Below are positions 58,517-64,000 of a DNA stretch of 64,000 nucleotides, one piece after another (position 1 is the first letter of the stretch; each line of letters opens with the position of its first letter). Made by a program: the position numbers and the translations under genes. Under the pieces are notes generated by a model. It saw nothing but the letters and a program-made list of their open reading frames with translations, had not been told where the DNA came from and did no database searches. Source of the DNA: Polytrichum commune (Eukaryota; Streptophyta; Polytrichopsida; Polytrichales; Polytrichaceae); assembly GCA_950295325.1 (NCBI GenBank), contig OX485805.1, positions 13,240,501 to 13,304,500 on the forward strand. The letters run 5' to 3'.

Positions 58517-59528
58517 TGGTCTATGTAAGTTAGGGCCACTTTTCACGAGGAGTCTAGGGTAATTTAGGGCTATGACATGTGTAAATCTTCTTTCTATGTG
58601 AGTTGATCTAATCCAACGAATCTACCTCGAGGCTTTTACGTGATGGAGTTTAGGTCATTCCTTCACATTCATATTCTAATGAGGTGAGATTCTATATTAA
58701 TGTATCAAGACAAAGATCTGACGTGGTTTGAGGGAAGAGAATTGGGTCGGACGAAAATGGAAAGCCAATTGGCTGAATTGGCCCGAGATAGTATCTCATG
58801 TGAATTGACTTAGGCCTCGACTCCTCATGTAAAGTGGCATGTAGACCCCTTCCCTATTTTGGTCAGTTCTTGTACCTGCAAGGAAGGAAAGGACGTGCAA
58901 GGAGATGTTTGTGAATTTGCAAGTATTCTACACTGATGACTAGAAGTAGGTTGCCCCACGATAATCTGTCGACATTCCACACTGTTTGGAATCTTTATCA
59001 TCATAGTAACAACATTAATAATATCGATATAGTGTATGATATACGGAAAATTTGAAGAATATTATAAGTTTTTGTGGTACGATTTTCACCTATAGTAATT
59101 TGCATGGGTAAAGAGAAAACCTATTCACAAAGGCAACCAAATTACACATATCAGTGTAAGCTAAGTATTGTAAGGATGCACTTAATACGAGATCTTAAAC
59201 TCAAAATCAAAATCAGCATAGAATGTGTTGTTTTTAGATGGGTGGAGATTGATATTTGAAGTATAACCAAATCAATGAAATTCATCACATTTTCTCAAAA
59301 TTATACTAACATAGTACCATTTATTTATTTATTTGATTTGAAGTGGCAAGTGAGTGACTTAACAAAGTATGACATTAGATGAGTTTAAATAAACTTACTT
59401 TTGTTTATTTTGGGGTAGCAAGTTGAGCATTTGATGGTAGATAGATGGACCAATTTTTGAAGAAGCATGTTCATCGAAGAGCTTATTTGTCCACATGCTA
59501 CTGAAACTTTTTGATGGAGGGTATACAT
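58517..59528. other. Gene-free stretch
   Basis: TTAGGGCCACTTTTCACGAG at 58530 resembles one end of the H2 MITEs, with no partner found. Near 58950 lies the short text shared with 6800 and 36815. No gene. Confidence 0.4.
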
Positions 59529-59556
59529 CGATAGATAGATAGATAGATAGATAGAA
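59529..59556. repeat. (GATA)n microsatellite
   Basis: Six GATA units. Confidence 0.9.
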
Positions 59557-61110
59557 ACGTCAACTCCTTGCATGTGGACTCCTCACCCTATATTTTGATG
59601 TACGGTGTTAGTTTTGGTGCATGTGTTGCACACACAACTAGAGAAACTCACTAGATTTTTAGATTCATGGGGATTCGGTGACCCCTTAGTTTTTGAAATA
59701 TAGATTTGTGGTTAGATATCATTCTTTCTAGAGATGAATTGTTGCTATAGGATGCATTTTTTGCATTTAGACTGAGAGCCACATTTCACCAATCTAGAAT
59801 GTCTCCTTGGAAGTGATGTGGCTCATAACATTCATTATATGGGAGCTTGGATTTGGTGGGGTTGATACCTAAGCCCCCAGATTCTAGCACAAGGTCAATA
59901 ATATATAAATGTTTGTCTTCATCATCAATCTAGATCTAATATGGATCCAACATCTTTGGGGCTAAATAATATTTTTCCAACAAGAACTAGGTATGAACAA
60001 TGTAGAACATTGTATGGATAGTGTTGGTATGAACGATGTTTGTCAAAATAGAATTTGAATTGGTAAGTGAACCAACAATGCTCACATGAAAATATTATGA
60101 TGTTCCATTCTCCAAAATGTCATGTTAGCAAGTACACAAAATTTGCTACCATTGTAATTGAGTTTTCATGGAAGTCACCTCTTCCATGTCATGTTGTAAG
60201 CATTCGAGTCTTGGTCGGTTGCTTATTATTGTCCCCTTATTGTGATGCGGAAACATTGAGACTATAGGAAAATACAAGGTCATTGACAAATATCATTCAA
60301 GGTGCTCTCAAAAGGAATCACCTATTTCAACGAAGGAATGGCTAACAAGTAAACAAACTCTCTAAGTATATGTGAACAATTAATAGAATATCATAATGGG
60401 GGTCTTTCATAACATTATTCAACACTACTTATTTTAGGTGTTCTATTAATATAGCACACCCCTTGGTGAAACTTTTAGGAAAGAAAAATACACGTACACA
60501 CACTTTACCAACGTTAAGTACTTTGTCACAAAAAGCTTCAAGTAACAAGTGAGATATATTTATCGTTACCAACAACATGACTCAACACATTATTTATTTG
60601 TTGCTTACAATATACATTTGCTTAGAATGGACCACTACAAAATGTATTGCAACTACTGCATTAGAAAATAATGCACAATGACAATTGAGCACATTAAGAA
60701 TACCATGGGGTTCGAACAAAATCTACGTTACAACTAATCAATCAAGCAAACTTCAATTGTCAACGAAGCTCCTAAATATTTGTCTCAATTATTACAAACT
60801 TTGTGAAGTACTTTCTCTTTCAAAATAGCCACAATCTCTTTAAGCTTGTGGCTCGATTCAAGAAACTTGCAAAGTGTTGAATTAAGGTTGAATTTAGCTT
60901 ACCAAGAAAAAATCACGAAGTAATGATGATCAAGCAACCTACAATAAATATCCTTGTTCCTTTGCCTCAATGTTACAATTTTTATGAAATATTGCCTTAA
61001 TTAAACCTATGAGCTTGAATTTAGGATACAAGTAGAGAATGAAAACAAACCCAAATGAATTGGCAACATTCAATCCCAACAAAACACCTATGTACTTCCA
61101 CATTCTCAAC
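59557..61110. other. Gene-free stretch
   Basis: No gene. A weak relative of repeat D lies near 59990-60050 (GGTATGAACGATGTTTG). Confidence 0.4.
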
Positions 61111-61138
61111 AACACACACACACACACACACACACACA
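61111..61138. repeat. (CA)n microsatellite
   Basis: About thirteen CA units. Confidence 0.9.
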
Positions 61139-63347
61139 CCCCTTTGTTATCTTGTAAAATATCTCTAACATTAAACTATTTAGCAGTAGTTTGTTTAAAA
61201 AAAAAAAGACTTCAAACTCATGAGAAATCTACATGTACATGGAAAGGTATTACACTTACCATGAAAACAATATACCACTATGATAGATAGATAAATAAAA
61301 CAACCAAGGTTATAAATGTAACCCACATCACTAAACCATGATTAAAATATAGGGTTTATGGGACCTTTCGACGGTTAAGTCTCCAATATAAACCTCGAAT
61401 CCTAAACGAGCCTCATTTTTTTCTTACCATTCACGCAAGTGAGAGGTGGTGTTTACATTGCTCATAATTATCAAGGCATTAGATACATGTTAAATGTGGG
61501 AGAAGTTAGGGTAAACCACAAGAGAAGTATTCTACTTGGAGTTACCAAATCATGGCAAAGGAACATGTTTGAAAGCTCGTTTGTCATCTTGCAATGAGTA
61601 AAGTAGTTTGAAATATCACAATGCATTTGAATTTATTGAGGGTGTGTGACATGAATGACAACTAGGTTTTGTTGTTATTTACCTTGTGTACGCAACTAAA
61701 CTTCAAATATTTGTTGGTTCGTGGCACGGGCATGGGTGAGTCAAACCCTTCACACTTTCAACACCGTACCTACAATGATGTATTGTGCTTACAATGTTAT
61801 TAGATGAAGTTACTAGGAACTTCTACCCTAGTAAGTACTTCCGTAGTTGTTATGGTAATGTTACATATGTCTTATGGTAAAGGGTGTTTGCTTGAACTTC
61901 CAAGGTATGAGCCATTCATACTCAAAACCTTATTATTGGATATCATTTAAAAATACAAAGCCTAGGTATGCAAAGGAACTTAGCCCAATATACAACATGT
62001 GGAAACCTTACCATGCACATATTTAGCTATATTTGAAAACAAGTATACTTTACCATGCAAACAAGTTCTTGGCTACAAATGTGAATGTTGAAAAACAAGT
62101 TGAAGGAGTTTGGGGAAAATTCCCACTCACCCACCCTTGCATTCCAATAAAGAAGAGTTTGAAAGGTTTGGCCTTTGAAAAGAGGAAGTTCAGCTTTGAA
62201 AGAAGTTTTGAAAAGTCAGCTCTCTCTCTCTCTCTCCACCGTGCCTACAACAATGTCAGTGCGTTGAGGAATTGCAAGCCCAAACCAACCGCCACCATGC
62301 CTTCCACACCACTTGGTGCAATGACATTGACCCCCAACCAATCACATGGTTGGCCTTGTGAATGCATCCACCTTGCCCCCCCCCCCCAAACTATTGCATG
62401 GGAAGAGGTCGCATTTACTTAGTTGAGTGACCAAGTTGGATGGGGACGAGAATATGTCTTGAAAAGGTGCTACAATTATACCTTATGGATGTTTGTAACA
62501 AATAAATTCAGCCTGGAAAATGAGTGAGATTCGGGTGAAACACCGTCACTAAATATTACGAGAACGGAACGACTGATAACAAATGAATAAATGTTATGTT
62601 AGTTAGATTATTTGTTGGATGGTTTCAAAAGACTCGGTTTAGAGAATTGTGCCAGATTGAAACGTTGTTGCGTTTTACTTGTCCCACATGGACCATCTTT
62701 GCATCGAAAGGGTCCTCGATCTCATTCCCACCATGCACGAATGACATTGGAGACGAGTGACGATGGGGCCTTGGAAACACTTCCTAAAGCCGCTCCGCGT
62801 CGAGGGCCAATGAGGCGCCGCCACGTCGTTCCTCCACAACTTCTTTAGGTGGTGTGTTGTGGGATGCAAGTACTTTGTACCTTTTCCGACCTTTTCCCCC
62901 CCTTCTCAAACATTGTGTTGCGAGACTATGTTATTGCCGAGGTGCTTCTAACTTATGTATTCTTCTTTGGCGTTGTGCTCTCATGGCCTACTAGCCGTCA
63001 CTAAGTGGAGATAAACGTGAGCCAATAACAAGCACTCTTTCAACACAACCCATGTTTGTTGAATAACTAGGAACTGTTTCATTCTAGAAGATTCGGGCCG
63101 CTTTACAATAGGTGTGCGAAGTATTAGGTTCACATGTCTTCTATTATTTTATGAACGTGTTTCTCGAAATTTCAACCCGGATACGAGACCCAAAATAGTC
63201 AAAATGACTCAATTGGCCATTCACGACCACTATTTGGGCATATTGGTTGAGATCCTAGTGTTTCACGTTGACATCTTTTGGTGTGTGTGTGTTTTTTTTT
63301 CTTCTTTCTTCCTTCATTGACTTTATATATTCTCCACATTCCTCTAA
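61139..63347. other. Gene-free stretch
   Basis: A 129-codon plus-strand frame at 62033-62422 has no recognised family and passes a C run and a (TC)n run. 62680-62860 is GC-rich (CGCCGCCACGTCG) and might be a promoter or exon remnant, but nothing shows it. No other gene. Confidence 0.4.
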
Positions 63348-63424
63348 CACGATCAGTAAATTTTGTGATGTTTTGAGCGTCAACCAATTATTTCTCAAAC
63401 TCAACCGCTTCGTTTGTAACTGCA
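63348..63424 (-). mobile_element. hAT MITE-1 fragment
   Basis: ACGATCAGTAAATTTTGTG, then CAATTATTTCTCAAACTCAA and TTTGTAACT match the 5' half of MITE-1 on the minus strand. It stops at the Harbinger-like element's TTA, which may have cut it. Confidence 0.65.
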
Positions 63425-63427
63425 TAG

Positions 63428-64000
63428 TTAGGGCCGGTTCAAACTATGGCTGTCGAAGTCGAGAGGCCGTGGGATTGAGTGGCCAAACTTTGTTGAGAGT
63501 CCAAAGAAATGAGCTGAAAATAGTCAATAAAATATAGTAAGTGGAGCCTTTAGCCGGGCATAGTGTGAAGCCTCCAAAGGCTAAGCCCAAAGTCCTAACC
63601 TTTGGCCATGAACTCCCACGGCCTCTCGACTTGGACGGTCATAGTGTGAAGCCTCCAAAGGCCGAGCCCAAAGTCCAAACCCAAAGGAGCATCCCACTTT
63701 ATTCCTTGCTCAAAATAACCCCTCCAATCTAATGGTCAAGATCTTGTCAATGATTGATATTTTAATGAAAAAAAGTTCGGCCTCTCGACGGAAGTTTGGG
63801 TCGAGCATTTTGCTCAAGAGGCCGAACTCTTGGCGCCATAACTTCCGAAAAGTGCTGCCACCTAGGCTCTTTTGGAGCACGGGTAGATCACTTAGTGCAT
63901 TTTAAAAACTACGTGCGGCATAATATAGAGAGGATTAAAATCATTTGAAATAAAAATTATAAAGGAATTCCAAATAATGAAGGGGCCATTAAATGTAGAC
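63428..64000. mobile_element. Harbinger-like inverted-repeat element, incomplete in window
   Basis: After TTA the end reads GGGCCGGTTCAAACTATGGC. GTCGAAGTCGAGAGGCCGTG recurs in inverted form near 63616. A direct pair CATAGTGTGAAGCCTCCAAA lies at about 63559 and 63642, and another inverted GGCCTCTCGA pair near 63779. No gene. The second end lies beyond the window or is lost. Confidence 0.5.

Noticed and set aside
61111-61138. Regular repeats as a CRISPR array
   Set aside because: All regular repeats here are microsatellites without spacers, in eukaryotic DNA.
62033-62422. 129-codon frame as a gene
   Set aside because: It crosses (TC)n and a C run, has no recognised domain and no plausible gene structure around it.

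Overview
This window reads as nuclear DNA of a land plant (or close streptophyte relative) with a large, repeat-rich genome. The basis is one clear plant-type gene, a clade D protein phosphatase 2C on the minus strand (CDS 17424-18551), AT-rich intergenic DNA full of microsatellites, and nested eukaryotic transposons. There are no operons, no ribosome-binding sites, no CRISPR array and no dense coding. The species cannot be named. A LINE with an R2-like zinc finger plus a restriction-like endonuclease is not what one expects in a typical flowering plant, so a non-seed plant (fern, lycophyte, bryophyte) is my inference, held loosely.

Layout. 1-5340: a tRNA-like SINE, a decayed PIF/Harbinger transposase split by a solo LTR (5-bp duplication), and a 131-bp LINE 3' fragment. 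5342-6700: a short hAT MITE split by a 5'-truncated LINE with a 14-bp duplication. 7700-11400: dispersed repeats, two more MITE-1 copies and a 718-bp inverted-repeat element. 13400-15245: a near full-length dead hAT transposase. About 15900-20940: the PP2C locus, a repeat-poor island with an intronless CDS, a likely long 3' UTR and a leader that looks spliced. 20746-21921: three divergent copies of a 280-bp repeat. 22000-50700: mostly intergenic, with MITEs, LINE/SINE tails, microsatellites and dispersed repeats. 50750-53110: a decayed LINE split by a 407-bp TA-flanked MITE and by a 1283-bp hAT element that keeps the transposase C-terminus. 53771-57930: Harbinger-like and pogo-like MITEs, a SINE with a 13-bp duplication and a decayed pogo/Tigger transposase. 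58000-64000: microsatellites, unassigned DNA, and another Harbinger-like end running off the window.

Only the phosphatase looks like a functioning host gene. Its family acts on plasma-membrane H+-ATPases in Arabidopsis. Everything else with coding similarity is transposon-derived. The most valuable content is the transposon record: at least eleven insertions have readable target-site duplications, several are nested so that their order can be read, and in two cases (LINE copy 3 and the Harbinger gene) taking out the insert at its duplication restores the host element's reading frame.
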